DNA of 45,608 nt. Origin: Methanobrevibacter sp. (GTDB taxonomy: Archaea > Methanobacteriota > Methanobacteria > Methanobacteriales > Methanobacteriaceae). Shown here in pieces: positions 16,331-25,297 of this stretch. The notes under the pieces are model-generated. The model searched no databases. It saw nothing but the letters and a program-made list of their open reading frames with translations, and was not told the origin of the DNA. The stretch lies in the NCBI GenBank assembly GCA_024689425.1, contig JAILDN010000097.1, positions 1 through 45,608 of the forward strand. Reading direction: 5' to 3'. Positions within the stretch are counted from its first letter, which is position 1. Each line of letters begins with the position of its first letter. A program made the translations under genes and the position numbers.

Positions 16331-17116
16331 ATGGGAAATGATAATATGGAAAGTGATAAAAAGGAAACAATAAAGGATGATATCAAAAGGATATTTTCAT
16401 TATCTGAGGATTCAGCGTCAAATGAGGAGATTCGTTCACGCCTTCTTGATGGCGGAAAAATCACAGGTACAAATATGTGTGTGCTGGTATGTGCAATCGT
16501 AATTGCATCAGTCGGTCTCAATGTAGGATCAACTGCAGTAATTATTGGTGCAATGTTGATTTCACCTTTGATGGGAAGTATTCTTGCTTCAGCATATGCA
16601 AGTGTGTCTTCTGATTATTCACTTCTTCGAAAGCATACCGTAGGTTTTGGAATGCAGATTTTAATCAGTGTTACTGCAGCAGCAATCTATTTTCTTTTCT
16701 CTCCTGTTAAGGAACCTACAGCAGAATTATTGGCAAGAACCGGACCGACATTCTTTGATGTACTCATAGCCTTTTTCGGAGGACTGGCAGGAATCATCGG
16801 ACAGACAAGGCAAGACAAGGCAAATACTGTAATTCCAGGTGTTGCAATTGCAACCGCATTAATGCCGCCTTTATGTACTTGTGGATACTCTATTGCAAAT
16901 GGAAGATGGGACATGCTCCTTGGGGCAGGGTATCTGTTCATCATAAATACCTATTTCATTTTCATGTCCGCAGGTATTATTTTGAGTGTTTTGAAAATTC
17001 CAAAAATGAGGGATTTGACACCAAAAGAATGGAAAACCCGTCGTTTCAGAATGATTGTCACTACAATTATCATTATGCTACCGAGTATAGCTGCTGTTTA
17101 TTTTATGATGCAATAA
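16331..17116 (+). CDS. DUF389 membrane protein
   Basis: A 261-residue integral membrane protein of the DUF389/TIGR00341 family, function unknown. After about 50 polar residues come roughly six hydrophobic helices. The family hallmarks are NVGSTAVIIGAMLISPLMG (about 65-83) and VIPGVAIATALMPPLC (about 168-183), two re-entrant-like Pro/Gly-rich repeats suggesting a transporter or channel-like fold. The ATG at 16331 lacks a good Shine-Dalgarno. An in-frame ATG at 16346 follows GGGAAATGAT and is an equally good start, giving 256 residues. It is a single gene with flanking gaps of about 250 and 280 bases; the downstream gap (17117-17394) shows nothing I can name. Confidence 0.85.
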   Translation: MGNDNMESDKKETIKDDIKRIFSLSEDSASNEEIRSRLLDGGKITGTNMCVLVCAIVIASVGLNVGSTAVIIGAMLISPLMGSILASAYASVSSDYSLLRKHTVGFGMQILISVTAAAIYFLFSPVKEPTAELLARTGPTFFDVLIAFFGGLAGIIGQTRQDKANTVIPGVAIATALMPPLCTCGYSIANGRWDMLLGAGYLFIINTYFIFMSAGIILSVLKIPKMRDLTPKEWKTRRFRMIVTTIIIMLPSIAAVYFMMQ

Positions 17117-17394
17117 AAACACTCATCTATAGCAAATAAAAGAAAGGAAGGGAGTCATTGTCCAATACCTATTAATGTTAAATATTATTAATCCATAATT
17201 GCAGATTAAAACTAATTTGAAAAGAAATAGATTAAAAAAAAGATAATTATGAAGAAAAAAATATTCCCATAATTCAATATTTTATTATAAGACAAATTTC
17301 TTAATACCACAATACTTAAGATTATGGATATTATATATAAACTATTAAGCGAGTAGTTCATATGTAATTTCTGAAGGTATCATTAGTGTAATCA

Positions 17395-17952
17395 CTATTT
17401 AAATATTTGTCCTTGGAATTTATAGACATCACAGCTTTCATCCATCCAGCTGTCTGCACTGATTCCTGCTTTCATACAGGTATGTTCTAAAAATTCTTCC
17501 ACGTTAAATCCATTTTCAGGAGCTACTTGTGGTAGAAGCAAACCTCTTGCATATCCTTTTTGGATTATTAAGCCATCACGTCCAATTTCTATTTCGTCAA
17601 AGTATTGTTTGTAATGTGCGATTTCAATTAATTCCGGCTGTGTTAAAACTGTAACCTCAAAATCCAAATCATCATATTCTTCTTTTCTTAATTCAGGAAA
17701 TCTTGGATCGTTAAATGCTGCCGCAATGGCCACATCAATTGTTGATTCGATTAAACTTTTTACAGGTTCCGGATATCCAATGCATCCTCTTAAATTATGC
17801 TTTTTATTTAATGTAACAAATACTCCCAAATCTTCCTTTAATTCATCAGGACAGTCTTCTGGAATAAGCATTCTTCTATTTTTTTCTAATTGTGTTAAAA
17901 CAGCTTCTTTTGCTATTTTAACTAAATATTGACCATTTTCTTCACTAATCAT
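17395..17952 (-). CDS. AMMECR1 domain protein
   Basis: A 185-residue stand-alone AMMECR1 protein (TIGR00296), conserved across archaea and eukaryotes with unknown biochemical activity. The invariant LRGCIGY motif is at 54-60, followed by AAAFNDPRFPEL and the C-terminal LLLPQVAPENGF and EFLEHTCMKAG blocks. The conserved Cys57 in a surface cleft has suggested an enzymatic or RNA-binding role. AAAGGTGATAAT precedes the start. It lies 10 bases downstream of the TldD gene on the same strand, so the two form a probable operon. Confidence 0.93.
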   Translation of the reverse strand: MISEENGQYLVKIAKEAVLTQLEKNRRMLIPEDCPDELKEDLGVFVTLNKKHNLRGCIGYPEPVKSLIESTIDVAIAAAFNDPRFPELRKEEYDDLDFEVTVLTQPELIEIAHYKQYFDEIEIGRDGLIIQKGYARGLLLPQVAPENGFNVEEFLEHTCMKAGISADSWMDESCDVYKFQGQIFK

Positions 17953-17962
17953 ATTATCACCT

Positions 17963-19333
17963 TTAATTGCTTCCTCCTACCATTGCATCGTTAATTCTTG
18001 TGTGTGGTCCGCCGTCTCCAACAGGTGCTGTTTGTCCGTCTTTTCCACAGAACCCCACACTTAATTTAAAATCATTTCCAAGTGCATCAACATTATTTAA
18101 AGTTTCTAGAATATTTCCAGATAATGATACATCACGAAGTGGTGTTGTTAGCTCACCATTTTCAATTTTAAATCCTTCAGCAGCATTAAATTGGAATATT
18201 CCTTTTCCTGTATCTACTTGTCCTCCTCTTGAACCTTTAAGATAAATACCATCAGGAATATCTTCTATTAATTCTTCAAAAGTCAAATCTCCAGGTTGTA
18301 AATATGTGTTACTCATTCTGACTATTGGAGCATCACTAATAATTGATCTTGCATTTCCAGAAGATTTCATATTTAATTTAGATGCAGTTTCTCTTGAAGA
18401 TAAAAGGGATACTAATTCACCATCTTTAACCAGTTGATTTGGTTTTGTTTTTATTCCTTCCACATCATACGGGTAATATCCAAAGCCGTCTTTAATAGTG
18501 GCATCATCAAAAATATTTACAATGTCTGAAGCTATTTTTGTGTTTAACTTATCTTTTAGAATGGAATCATTTTGTAATATTAAATCTGCTTCAGTGGCAT
18601 GTCCTAATGCTTCGTGAACCATTACTCCAGTTAATTCAGGGTCTGCAATTATTTTGAATTTTCCTGAGGGTGCACTTTCGGCTTTCAATAATCTTTTTGC
18701 TTTCTCACCAATGTTTCTGCCAAATTCTTCAATGTCTCTATTGGATATTACTTCAAATCCTTTTACTCCACCCATGCTGCCGTGACCAAATTGGATTATT
18801 TCTCCATCTGTGGCAGTTGCATTCAATGCCATTCTAACACGACTGGTTTTGACATTAATTTGACTTCCTTCACTGTTTAGGAAAATTTCATCTGATTCAA
18901 TATCTCCATATCCCACAGTTGTACTATTCACTTCTTTAAGGGTTGCACTATCACTGGCTTCTTTCATTATTTGTTGTTTTTCTTCAATTGAAATATCACT
19001 AAAAGGTATTTTAACATCAGTAGCTATTTTATCTTTAATCACTTCACTTTCAGCGAGTTCAACATCTCCTTTTAATGAGTTTGAAAGTTTCAAAGCAGTT
19101 TCAGTAATTTCATCGAATTTATTGATGTCTGTTGTGTAAGCAAATCCCCAAGCTCCATTATTTAGAACCCTAATTCTCGCGGATATGCTCATTCCAGTAT
19201 TTATTTCATCAATTTCTCCATCTTTCATTAATATGGAAGTGCTGTTTCCTTTTCCTGCTCTAATATCAACGTAGTCAACTTTAGGAATTGTTTTTTCTAT
19301 AACTTTTTCAAATAAGTTAATGTATTCTTCCAT
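17963..19333 (-). CDS. tldD: TldD/PmbA-family metalloprotease (TldD-like)
   Basis: A 456-residue cytoplasmic zinc peptidase homologue. The metal-binding motif HEALGHATE (His240-Glu241, His245) is intact, distinguishing the TldD-type subunit from TldE/PmbA, which lacks it. The C-terminal third holds the Gly-rich substrate-tunnel elements ([33 protein letters not shown]). TldD and TldE together degrade unfolded peptides and process some ribosomal peptides. No TldE partner is adjacent, so it must be elsewhere in the genome. It is the first gene of a pair with AMMECR1, and its promoter lies in the 120-base divergent gap with the GMC oxidoreductase. Confidence 0.92.
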   Translation of the reverse strand: MEEYINLFEKVIEKTIPKVDYVDIRAGKGNSTSILMKDGEIDEINTGMSISARIRVLNNGAWGFAYTTDINKFDEITETALKLSNSLKGDVELAESEVIKDKIATDVKIPFSDISIEEKQQIMKEASDSATLKEVNSTTVGYGDIESDEIFLNSEGSQINVKTSRVRMALNATATDGEIIQFGHGSMGGVKGFEVISNRDIEEFGRNIGEKAKRLLKAESAPSGKFKIIADPELTGVMVHEALGHATEADLILQNDSILKDKLNTKIASDIVNIFDDATIKDGFGYYPYDVEGIKTKPNQLVKDGELVSLLSSRETASKLNMKSSGNARSIISDAPIVRMSNTYLQPGDLTFEELIEDIPDGIYLKGSRGGQVDTGKGIFQFNAAEGFKIENGELTTPLRDVSLSGNILETLNNVDALGNDFKLSVGFCGKDGQTAPVGDGGPHTRINDAMVGGSN

Positions 19334-19455
19334 TCAATCACTCCAAAAGTTTATTCATTTATTATTTATTAACATCATATTACTTAACATTAATATTATT
19401 TATAATAGTTTTAATAAAATAACAATTGATATAAAGGAAATATTGTGGTGAATTC

Positions 19456-20661
19456 ATGATTATTATTGTAGGTACCGGTGCTGGTGGAGCTATTATTGCT
19501 CGTGAATTGGCAAAAGATAACATTCCAGTAACAATTATAGAAAAAGGACCATATATACATTCAAAAGATGCATTTAATTACTATGATGTTTATAATGATT
19601 CTGTTGACTTACTATCAACCACCTGTGTTGGTGGCTCAACAATCGTGTCAATGTCCAATATGGTCAGGGCTTTAGATGAAGAGTTACATGAATATGATAT
19701 TGATATTTCAAGAGAATATGATTATGTTGAAGACTTGATTGATGTACACCCATTAGATGATTCACATATTGGGGAAGGTACTCAGCTATTTTTGGATGCT
19801 GGCCGCAAATTGGGATTAAACACTCTTAAAATGCCTAAAGGGATCCGTGAAAAGGATTGTATACAATGTGGAAAATGTGCATTTGGTTGTCCTGCTGATG
19901 CAAAATGGTCCGGAAAAGATTTTGTTGATGAAGCGGTTGAAGTAGGTGCAACGTTTATTAGTGAAGCCGAAGTGACCGAAGTCATAAGTGATGACTCCAC
20001 AGTTAAGGGGGTCAAATATATAAAAGAAGATGTCGAAACCGTTCTTTTGGCAGACACTGTTATCTTATCTGCTGGAGCTATTGGTTCCGCATTAATTTTA
20101 AGAAACTCTGGAATAGATGCTGGAAGAGATTTGTTCTTTGATCCATTCGTATCTGTGGGAGGATACTTAAAAGACATTAATTTTAATACAGAAGTTCAAA
20201 TGGCAGGTTTGATTATTGGTAAAAACTTTGTTTTATCCCCACACTTTTCATCATTCATTAAAGGCAATATTGATAATGAAGATGTTGATGATAAAGATAT
20301 TTTAAGCATCATGGTTAAAACTTCCGATGAAGCCAAAGGATACATAGATGATGATGGGGAAGTAGTTAAAATCAACACAATTCAAGATATACGTTATTTG
20401 GCTGAAGGGGCGGCGACAGCAGGTTTTATTTTGCGTGAAGCTGGTGTAGATCCATTGACTATTGGATCTACAGTTTATAGGGGAGCTCATCCTGGTGGAA
20501 CTGCAGCTATTGGAAAAGTAGTAGATTCAAATTTAGAAACTAAAATAAATGGATTATTTGTAAGTGATGCAAGTGTATTACCAATCTCTCCAGGTAAACC
20601 GCCAATATTGACAATTTTGGCTTTATCAAAAAGATTGGCGGATTATTTAAAAAATAAATAG
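19456..20661 (+). CDS. GMC-type FAD oxidoreductase with [4Fe-4S]-like Cys motif
   Basis: A 401-residue flavoprotein. GTGAGG at 6-11 is the FAD dinucleotide-binding loop. CVGGST (57-62) and the C-terminal HPGGTAAIG plus GLFVSDASVLP are the GMC-family signatures. Between them, Cys135, Cys138, Cys141 and Cys145 form C-x2-C-x2-C-x3-C-P, the spacing of a ferredoxin-like [4Fe-4S] site; related cysteines occur in some long-chain alcohol oxidase-type GMC proteins. The substrate is unknown; an electron-bifurcating or saturating role would be speculation. It is shorter than eukaryotic GMC enzymes (about 500-600) but typical for archaeal members. GGTGA precedes the ATG. It converges on pyrI with four bases between the stops. 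Confidence 0.82.
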   Translation: MIIIVGTGAGGAIIARELAKDNIPVTIIEKGPYIHSKDAFNYYDVYNDSVDLLSTTCVGGSTIVSMSNMVRALDEELHEYDIDISREYDYVEDLIDVHPLDDSHIGEGTQLFLDAGRKLGLNTLKMPKGIREKDCIQCGKCAFGCPADAKWSGKDFVDEAVEVGATFISEAEVTEVISDDSTVKGVKYIKEDVETVLLADTVILSAGAIGSALILRNSGIDAGRDLFFDPFVSVGGYLKDINFNTEVQMAGLIIGKNFVLSPHFSSFIKGNIDNEDVDDKDILSIMVKTSDEAKGYIDDDGEVVKINTIQDIRYLAEGAATAGFILREAGVDPLTIGSTVYRGAHPGGTAAIGKVVDSNLETKINGLFVSDASVLPISPGKPPILTILALSKRLADYLKNK

Positions 20662-20665
20662 AAGA

Positions 20666-21133
20666 TTATTCGAATTGTTTTTCGATATCTTCATGTTTTA
20701 TTAATTTTCCACAGTAATGGCATCTAAGTACTGATGGTTGTGTTTCAATTACATTAAATTTTGAAGTTATCGGTTCACTTACATAATTAGTAATGCACTT
20801 CGCATTTGTACATTTAATAATTGATGTTATTTCTTCAGGCAATATGATTTTATCCTTTTTAATTACTTCATAGTCCCTAATAATGTTAATTGTAGCTTTT
20901 GGAGCAATTAATGCAATTTGATTTAATTCTTGGTGGTCTATTTCTCTGTTTTCAATTTTTACAATATCTTTTCTTCCGGTTTCGCTGGATGAAACATTCA
21001 TGGCCACTGTAACATTTTTAACTTTTCCGTCAGGAAGTCCTAAAATTTTAAGGATATGTAATGATTTGTTTGCAGTAATATGGTCAATTACAGTACCATT
21101 TTCAATTGCTTTAATTTTTAATTCAGATTTCAT
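20666..21133 (-). CDS. pyrI: aspartate carbamoyltransferase regulatory chain
   Basis: Regulatory subunit of ATCase in pyrimidine synthesis. It binds the nucleotide effectors and bridges catalytic trimers. The 155 residues comprise the N-terminal allosteric domain ([40 protein letters not shown]) and the C-terminal zinc domain with Cys108, Cys113, Cys138 and Cys141. The catalytic PyrB is not in the window. It is the last gene of the minus-strand run hisA-ribL-argC-flavodoxin-pyrI, three bases after the flavodoxin stop. Confidence 0.96.
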   Translation of the reverse strand: MKSELKIKAIENGTVIDHITANKSLHILKILGLPDGKVKNVTVAMNVSSSETGRKDIVKIENREIDHQELNQIALIAPKATINIIRDYEVIKKDKIILPEEITSIIKCTNAKCITNYVSEPITSKFNVIETQPSVLRCHYCGKLIKHEDIEKQFE

Positions 21134-21136
21134 ATA

Positions 21137-21631
21137 TTATGCCCCATACATTTTTAAATCTAGCATTTTAATGATTGTTTCTGTATCGTTAATAATATCT
21201 TCGGGGGTTTTATCTTTTGTTTTAAGTGAAAAGCTTTGTACAACTCTACCCCCACGTAAAGTTACTTTTTCTTCAAGTCTATCGAGTGTAGCTTGTCCAC
21301 CAGTACTGCCCATAGTTGTAAAGAGAATAATGTCTTTTCCTTTCCAATCACATCTGTCGATTAATGTAATAATTGCTGGAACAGGATTATTGGCCCATGT
21401 TGGTGTTCCTATGTAAATTAAGTCATAATCAGTTAAATCAAGCGTACTGGGATTAATTTCAGTTTTTGATTCTCTGAAAGCATTAATAGATGAAACTAAT
21501 TTGCTTCCAATTCCACTTCTTTTTTTCAAATCTTCGATTTCAATAATGTCTGCTTTCAAATGCATTGAAAGAGTCCTAGCTATTATTTTTGTACTTCCAC
21601 CTTCGGAATAATATATTATCAATGTTTTCAT
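21137..21631 (-). CDS. flavodoxin family protein
   Basis: A 164-residue flavodoxin-like fold. It starts LIIYYSEGGSTKIIARTL, where SEGGSTK replaces the classical S/T-x-T-G-N-T phosphate loop of FMN. The remaining flavodoxin elements are present: YDLIYIGTPTWANNPVPAI near the isoalloxazine-binding loop and the strand IILFTTMGSTGG. It is probably an FMN-binding electron carrier or flavin-dependent reductase; the partner is unknown. It lies in an operon with RibL (FAD synthase), ArgC, HisA and PyrI. The 23-base gap to argC contains a suitable ribosome-binding stretch. Confidence 0.85.
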   Translation of the reverse strand: MKTLIIYYSEGGSTKIIARTLSMHLKADIIEIEDLKKRSGIGSKLVSSINAFRESKTEINPSTLDLTDYDLIYIGTPTWANNPVPAIITLIDRCDWKGKDIILFTTMGSTGGQATLDRLEEKVTLRGGRVVQSFSLKTKDKTPEDIINDTETIIKMLDLKMYGA

Positions 21632-21654
21632 ATTACTGCCTCTTTTTTTGATTT

Positions 21655-22668
21655 TTAAGGATGAAGTCCAAAGTAACTTAATCCGGTTCTTTCATCAATT
21701 CCAAGTAAAATGTTCATGTTTTGAATAGCTTGACCAGAAGCACCTTTAACTAAGTTATCAATAGCGGATAACATTATAACTCTTCCAGTTTCATCTATTT
21801 CAAATCCTCCGATATGAACAAAGTTTGATCCTCTAACAGAACTTAAGTGAGGTATTTCTCCTTCATCCATTAATTTAATGAAATATTCATCTTTATATTC
21901 TTTTTCATAAAATTCCCTTAATTCAGCAGGTGTTATGTCTTTAATTAAGAAACTATGGCTTGTTGTTTGAATTCCTCTGTTAACAGGGACTAAATGTGGT
22001 GTAAATGATACTTTTACATCATCAAAACCATGCAATTCTTGCTGAATTTCAGACATGTGTCTGTGTGAAGATATTTTATAAGGATTAACGTTGTCTGCAA
22101 TATTTGGATAATGGGTAGTTGAACTAGGATTAACCCCAGCACCACTAACGCCAGTTTTTGAATCGATAACAATCCTATCAACTAAATTGTTCTTGACTAA
22201 TGGATATGAAGATAAAATTGCTCCGGTTGGGAAACAACCAGGGTTTGCAACTAAATCTGCTTTTTTAATTTCATCCCTGTAAAGTTCAGGGAGTCCAAAT
22301 ACTCCTTTATGCTCTTTATCAGTATGTTCCATTCCATACCATTTTTTATAAACTTCAGTATCTCTGTATCTGTAATCTCCACTTAAATCAACGACTTTGG
22401 CTCCGGTTTCTAAAATTTTAGGCACGATTTTCATGGATGCTCCATGAGGTGTTGCAGTAAAAACAACATCTGCATCTAATTCGTCTGGTGCTTTGTTTTT
22501 AAATACTAAGCCGGAATCCCTTATATGTGGATGAATCTTGTGGGCGGGAGTTCCATCATATTGTCTTGATGTAATATCTGTTATTTCCACTTCACCATGG
22601 TTTAATAACATTCTTAAGAGTTCTCCACCAGTATATCCACTTGCTCCAATTATTGCTACTTTATACAT
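21655..22668 (-). CDS. argC: N-acetyl-gamma-glutamyl-phosphate reductase
   Basis: NADPH-dependent third step of arginine (ornithine) biosynthesis. The 337-residue protein has the Rossmann start [15 protein letters not shown] (7-21), the catalytic motif [10 protein letters not shown] with Cys145, and HRHMSEI and HLVPVNRGI in the C-terminal dimerisation half. In some archaea the paralogue LysY/ArgC also serves lysine synthesis through LysW, but no LysW is visible here, so the arginine role is more likely. GGGGAATAATT precedes the ATG and the gap to ribL is 11 bases. Confidence 0.96.
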   Translation of the reverse strand: MYKVAIIGASGYTGGELLRMLLNHGEVEITDITSRQYDGTPAHKIHPHIRDSGLVFKNKAPDELDADVVFTATPHGASMKIVPKILETGAKVVDLSGDYRYRDTEVYKKWYGMEHTDKEHKGVFGLPELYRDEIKKADLVANPGCFPTGAILSSYPLVKNNLVDRIVIDSKTGVSGAGVNPSSTTHYPNIADNVNPYKISSHRHMSEIQQELHGFDDVKVSFTPHLVPVNRGIQTTSHSFLIKDITPAELREFYEKEYKDEYFIKLMDEGEIPHLSSVRGSNFVHIGGFEIDETGRVIMLSAIDNLVKGASGQAIQNMNILLGIDERTGLSYFGLHP

Positions 22669-22679
22669 AATTATTCCCC

Positions 22680-23141
22680 TTAATCACAATTATCTAAAAT
22701 TTTTCCTTCAAAGTCAGTATTTACGATTTTTTTAATTATTTTACAGCTACTATCTAATTCATCTTTATGATAAACTTTCACACGTTGAACGCGGGCTTTC
22801 AATCCTCTTTTATCTATTTCATTTTGTAATTTTTCAACATTGTGTGTTTGGTCAGGTCCAATAGCTATAATGTCTGGATTAATTTCTTTTACTATTTTAA
22901 AAATATCTCCTTCTTCATTACCAAGATAAGCTTCATCAACAGGTTTCAACATTTTAATTAATTCTAGACGTTGGTTTTCTCCAACTATTGGAACTCTTTT
23001 TCTTTTTTCCACAGTTGAGTCCCGAGCTACGACAACGTATAGTTTAGAATTATATCCTCCTAGGTTTTTTGCTTCTTGCAGATAAACTCCATGACCAGGA
23101 TGTAATAAATCAAATGTTCCACTTGCCATTACTTTTTTCAT
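22680..23141 (-). CDS. ribL: archaeal FAD synthase (glycerol-3-P cytidylyltransferase-like)
   Basis: RibL adenylylates FMN to FAD in methanogens. The 153-residue protein is a nucleotidylyltransferase with the HxGH site HPGHGVYL (His14, His17), preceded by ASGTFDLLH, and the [13 protein letters not shown] block. The C terminus contains two cysteines (DSSCKII and DNCD) at the place where M. jannaschii RibL has redox-sensitive cysteines. Glycerol-3-phosphate cytidylyltransferases look similar, but context and the C-terminal pattern favour RibL. It lies 6 bases after hisA and 11 bases before argC. Confidence 0.88.
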   Translation of the reverse strand: MKKVMASGTFDLLHPGHGVYLQEAKNLGGYNSKLYVVVARDSTVEKRKRVPIVGENQRLELIKMLKPVDEAYLGNEEGDIFKIVKEINPDIIAIGPDQTHNVEKLQNEIDKRGLKARVQRVKVYHKDELDSSCKIIKKIVNTDFEGKILDNCD

Positions 23142-23147
23142 TATATT

Positions 23148-23885
23148 CTACCTCTTTTGGTATTTTAATGCTTCTTTTAAATCAATTTTATTTTTATAAA
23201 GTGCAGAACCAATGACAATTCCTTCTACACCAGATTCATTTAATTTTTTAATGTCCTCTATTGTAGTTATTCCTCCAGAATAAACAATAGGTAAATCTAC
23301 AGATTTTTTAAGTTCAATTATGGGATCTGTGTAAAACCCTCCGAGCAATCCTTCAACATCCACATTTGTAAAAAGAATGCTTCCGGCACCATGCTCTTTA
23401 AATTCATTTGAAAGTTCTGTAGGGGATTTATCGATTTTTTCTTTCCATCCTTTAATAACAACTTTATTATCTTTACTATCAAGGGAAATCATTATTCTAT
23501 CAGAACCATATTCATCAGACAATTCTGTAATGGTTTGTGGGTTTTCAATCCCCATTGTTCCAATAATTAATCTTTCAATATTCAAATCCAACAATTGCTT
23601 TGCATATTCAACACTTCTGATTCCCCCACCTAATTGGATGGGCACAGATACTTCGCTTAAAATATCCTTGATTATTGGAAGGTTTGTTTTCCCATCAATA
23701 GTACCATCTAAGTCAATAACATGGATAGTTTTAGCACCTTCATTTTCCCAATGCAATGCTACTTTTTCAGGATTTTCAATTTCAACCATTTCACTTCCTG
23801 GTTGGCCTTGAACAAGTTGTACACACTTTCCATTTTTAATATCAACTGCAGGCATTATTAACATTTCATCGTTACTAAATGACAT
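23148..23885 (-). CDS. hisA: ProFAR isomerase (HisA)
   Basis: Fourth step of histidine biosynthesis: a (beta/alpha)8-barrel that isomerises ProFAR to PRFAR. The 245 residues show MPAVDIKNGKCVQLVQG with the catalytic Asp15, LGGGIRSVE (phosphate site), RIMISLDSKDNKVVIKGW (second catalytic Asp on strand 5), and YSGGITTIED and GVEGIVIGSALY (C-terminal phosphate loops). An internal ATG at residue 8 would give the more usual start MLIMPAVDI, but AGGGA stands before ATG 23885. It is the first gene of the five-gene minus-strand operon; the TATA-rich divergent gap with the GNAT gene holds its promoter. Confidence 0.96.
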   Translation of the reverse strand: MSFSNDEMLIMPAVDIKNGKCVQLVQGQPGSEMVEIENPEKVALHWENEGAKTIHVIDLDGTIDGKTNLPIIKDILSEVSVPIQLGGGIRSVEYAKQLLDLNIERLIIGTMGIENPQTITELSDEYGSDRIMISLDSKDNKVVIKGWKEKIDKSPTELSNEFKEHGAGSILFTNVDVEGLLGGFYTDPIIELKKSVDLPIVYSGGITTIEDIKKLNESGVEGIVIGSALYKNKIDLKEALKYQKR

Positions 23886-23930
23886 TTTATCCCTAAATTT
23901 TTATTATAATATTATTTTATTTTTAAAATG

Positions 23931-23938
23931 TTTTATAA
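23931..23938 (+). promoter_or_regulatory. TATA box for an apparently leaderless GNAT gene
   Basis: TTTTATAA is centred about 29 bases before the ATG at 23964, so RNA would begin at or just before the start codon. No Shine-Dalgarno is present. Confidence 0.45.
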
Positions 23939-23963
23939 TTATGTATTCACATAATTATTATCA

Positions 23964-24482
23964 ATGATTATTAAAACTCAAAATCTTTTGTTAAGGCCCT
24001 GGCGGGAGGAGGATGCAAAATGTTTATATTATTTTGCAAAAAATCCAAAAATAGGTCCAATTGCTGGATGGCCTCCTCATAAAAGTATTGATGATAGTTT
24101 GAATATTATAAACACTGTATTTTCAAAAGATGAAACTTATGCAATTGTTAAAGATGAAATTCCTATTGGTTCAATAGCTATTCTAATGGGGTCTGATGCA
24201 AATCATGATTGGGGCGAAGGCTGTGGTGAGCTTGGTTATTGGATTGGTGAGGAGTATTGGGGTAATGGCTTTGCTGCTGAAGCTTCAAGACAATTATTGA
24301 AGCACGCTTTCAATGATCTAAACTTAAAAAAGATTTATGCATCATATAATATTGAGAATAATCAATCTAAAAGAGTTTTAGAGAAATTGGGATTTAAATA
24401 TTGTGGTTTATTAAATAATACAAATTATAATGAAGAAAAAATTGTTGAAGTAGTGATGCATTTAAAAAAAGATAATTTTTAA
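23964..24482 (+). CDS. GNAT acetyltransferase, RimJ/RimL-like
   Basis: A 172-residue N-acetyltransferase. It starts with the RimJ/RimL-type N terminus (TQNLLLRPWREEDAKCLY). It has the acetyl-CoA motif YWGNGFAAEA (about 93-102) after GELGYWIGEEYWG, and the final SKRVLEKLGFKYCG block. The likely acceptor is a protein N terminus, an amino acid or a small amine; nothing in the sequence decides. It is probably translated from a leaderless message. It is divergent from hisA and upstream of the ABC transporter pair, but a 106-base gap with its own promoter separates them. Confidence 0.88.
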   Translation: MIIKTQNLLLRPWREEDAKCLYYFAKNPKIGPIAGWPPHKSIDDSLNIINTVFSKDETYAIVKDEIPIGSIAILMGSDANHDWGEGCGELGYWIGEEYWGNGFAAEASRQLLKHAFNDLNLKKIYASYNIENNQSKRVLEKLGFKYCGLLNNTNYNEEKIVEVVMHLKKDNF

Positions 24483-24525
24483 AAATATAATATTTTCGAA
24501 TTTTATTTCCAACAGATAAATTAAT

Positions 24526-24551
24526 TTTTAGGTTAACCTAAAATTTATATA
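24526..24551 (+). promoter_or_regulatory. 18-bp palindromic operator over BRE/TATA of ABC genes
   Basis: TTTTAGGTTAACCTAAAA (24526-24543) is a perfect 18-bp palindrome and runs directly into the TATA box (TTTATATA, 24544-24551) of the ABC transporter genes. A protein bound here would cover the TFB recognition element and block the promoter. The half-site TTAGGTTA resembles DtxR/IdeR-type metalloregulator boxes, which is suggestive but not proof. Confidence 0.65.
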
Positions 24552-24588
24552 GGAGGGGAATCAATTATTATATAATAGGGGTATCTAA

Positions 24589-25293
24589 ATGAGTACAATT
24601 ATAGAATTTAAAAATGTGGTTAAAGAATACAAGACTGGAAATCACATTTTAAAAGCTATGGATGATGTAAATTTCACGATAAATAACGGAGAATTTGTTG
24701 TAATTCTAGGACCCTCCGGCGCAGGTAAATCAACTCTTTTAAACCTTTTAGGGGGGCTTGATGCAGTAACGTCAGGTCAAATTATTGTAAATGGAGAAAA
24801 TGTTGAAAACTTTAATGATAATCAACTTACTGAGTATAGGGCAAAAAATGTAGGGTTTATTTTTCAATTTTATAACTTAATTCCAAATTTAACGGCATTG
24901 GAAAATGTAGAATTGATGAAAGACATTGTTGATGTCGATATTGATGGTTTAAATGTTTTAGATTCTGTTGGTTTAAAAGAACATGCAAATCAATTCCCTG
25001 CTCAATTATCTGGAGGAGAACAACAAAGAGTATCAATTGCTCGTGCTGTAGCTAAACAACCTACGATGCTTTTATGTGATGAACCTACAGGAGCTCTTGA
25101 CTCAAAAACTGGTGTTTTAATCTTGAGTTTACTTCAAGACATGAGTAATGAGAAGAATACCACCGTAATTATTGTTACTCACAACGCAATTCTTGCTGAA
25201 GCTGCAGATAAAGTTATTCGAATTAAAAATGGTCAAATTGAAGATATTGGGGTAAATGAAAATCCAAGAAAGGTAACTGACTTAGAATGGTGA
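24589..25293 (+). CDS. ABC transporter ATP-binding protein (LolD/MacB type)
   Basis: A 234-residue nucleotide-binding subunit. Walker [10 protein letters not shown] (41-49), Q-loop region [17 protein letters not shown] (91-107), signature LSGGEQQR (140-147), Walker [12 protein letters not shown] (161-171) and the H-loop IVTHN are all intact. It is of the LolD/MacB subfamily that works with FtsX-type permeases in mechanotransmission rather than classical import. The permease gene begins four bases after the stop. Transcription appears to be controlled by the palindrome at 24526-24543. Confidence 0.95.
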   Translation: MSTIIEFKNVVKEYKTGNHILKAMDDVNFTINNGEFVVILGPSGAGKSTLLNLLGGLDAVTSGQIIVNGENVENFNDNQLTEYRAKNVGFIFQFYNLIPNLTALENVELMKDIVDVDIDGLNVLDSVGLKEHANQFPAQLSGGEQQRVSIARAVAKQPTMLLCDEPTGALDSKTGVLILSLLQDMSNEKNTTVIIVTHNAILAEAADKVIRIKNGQIEDIGVNENPRKVTDLEW

Positions 25294-25297
25294 ATAG

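Noticed and set aside
17117-17394. Possible gene or RNA between DUF389 and AMMECR1
   Set aside because: No frame of useful length and no convincing secondary structure; AT-rich spacer only.
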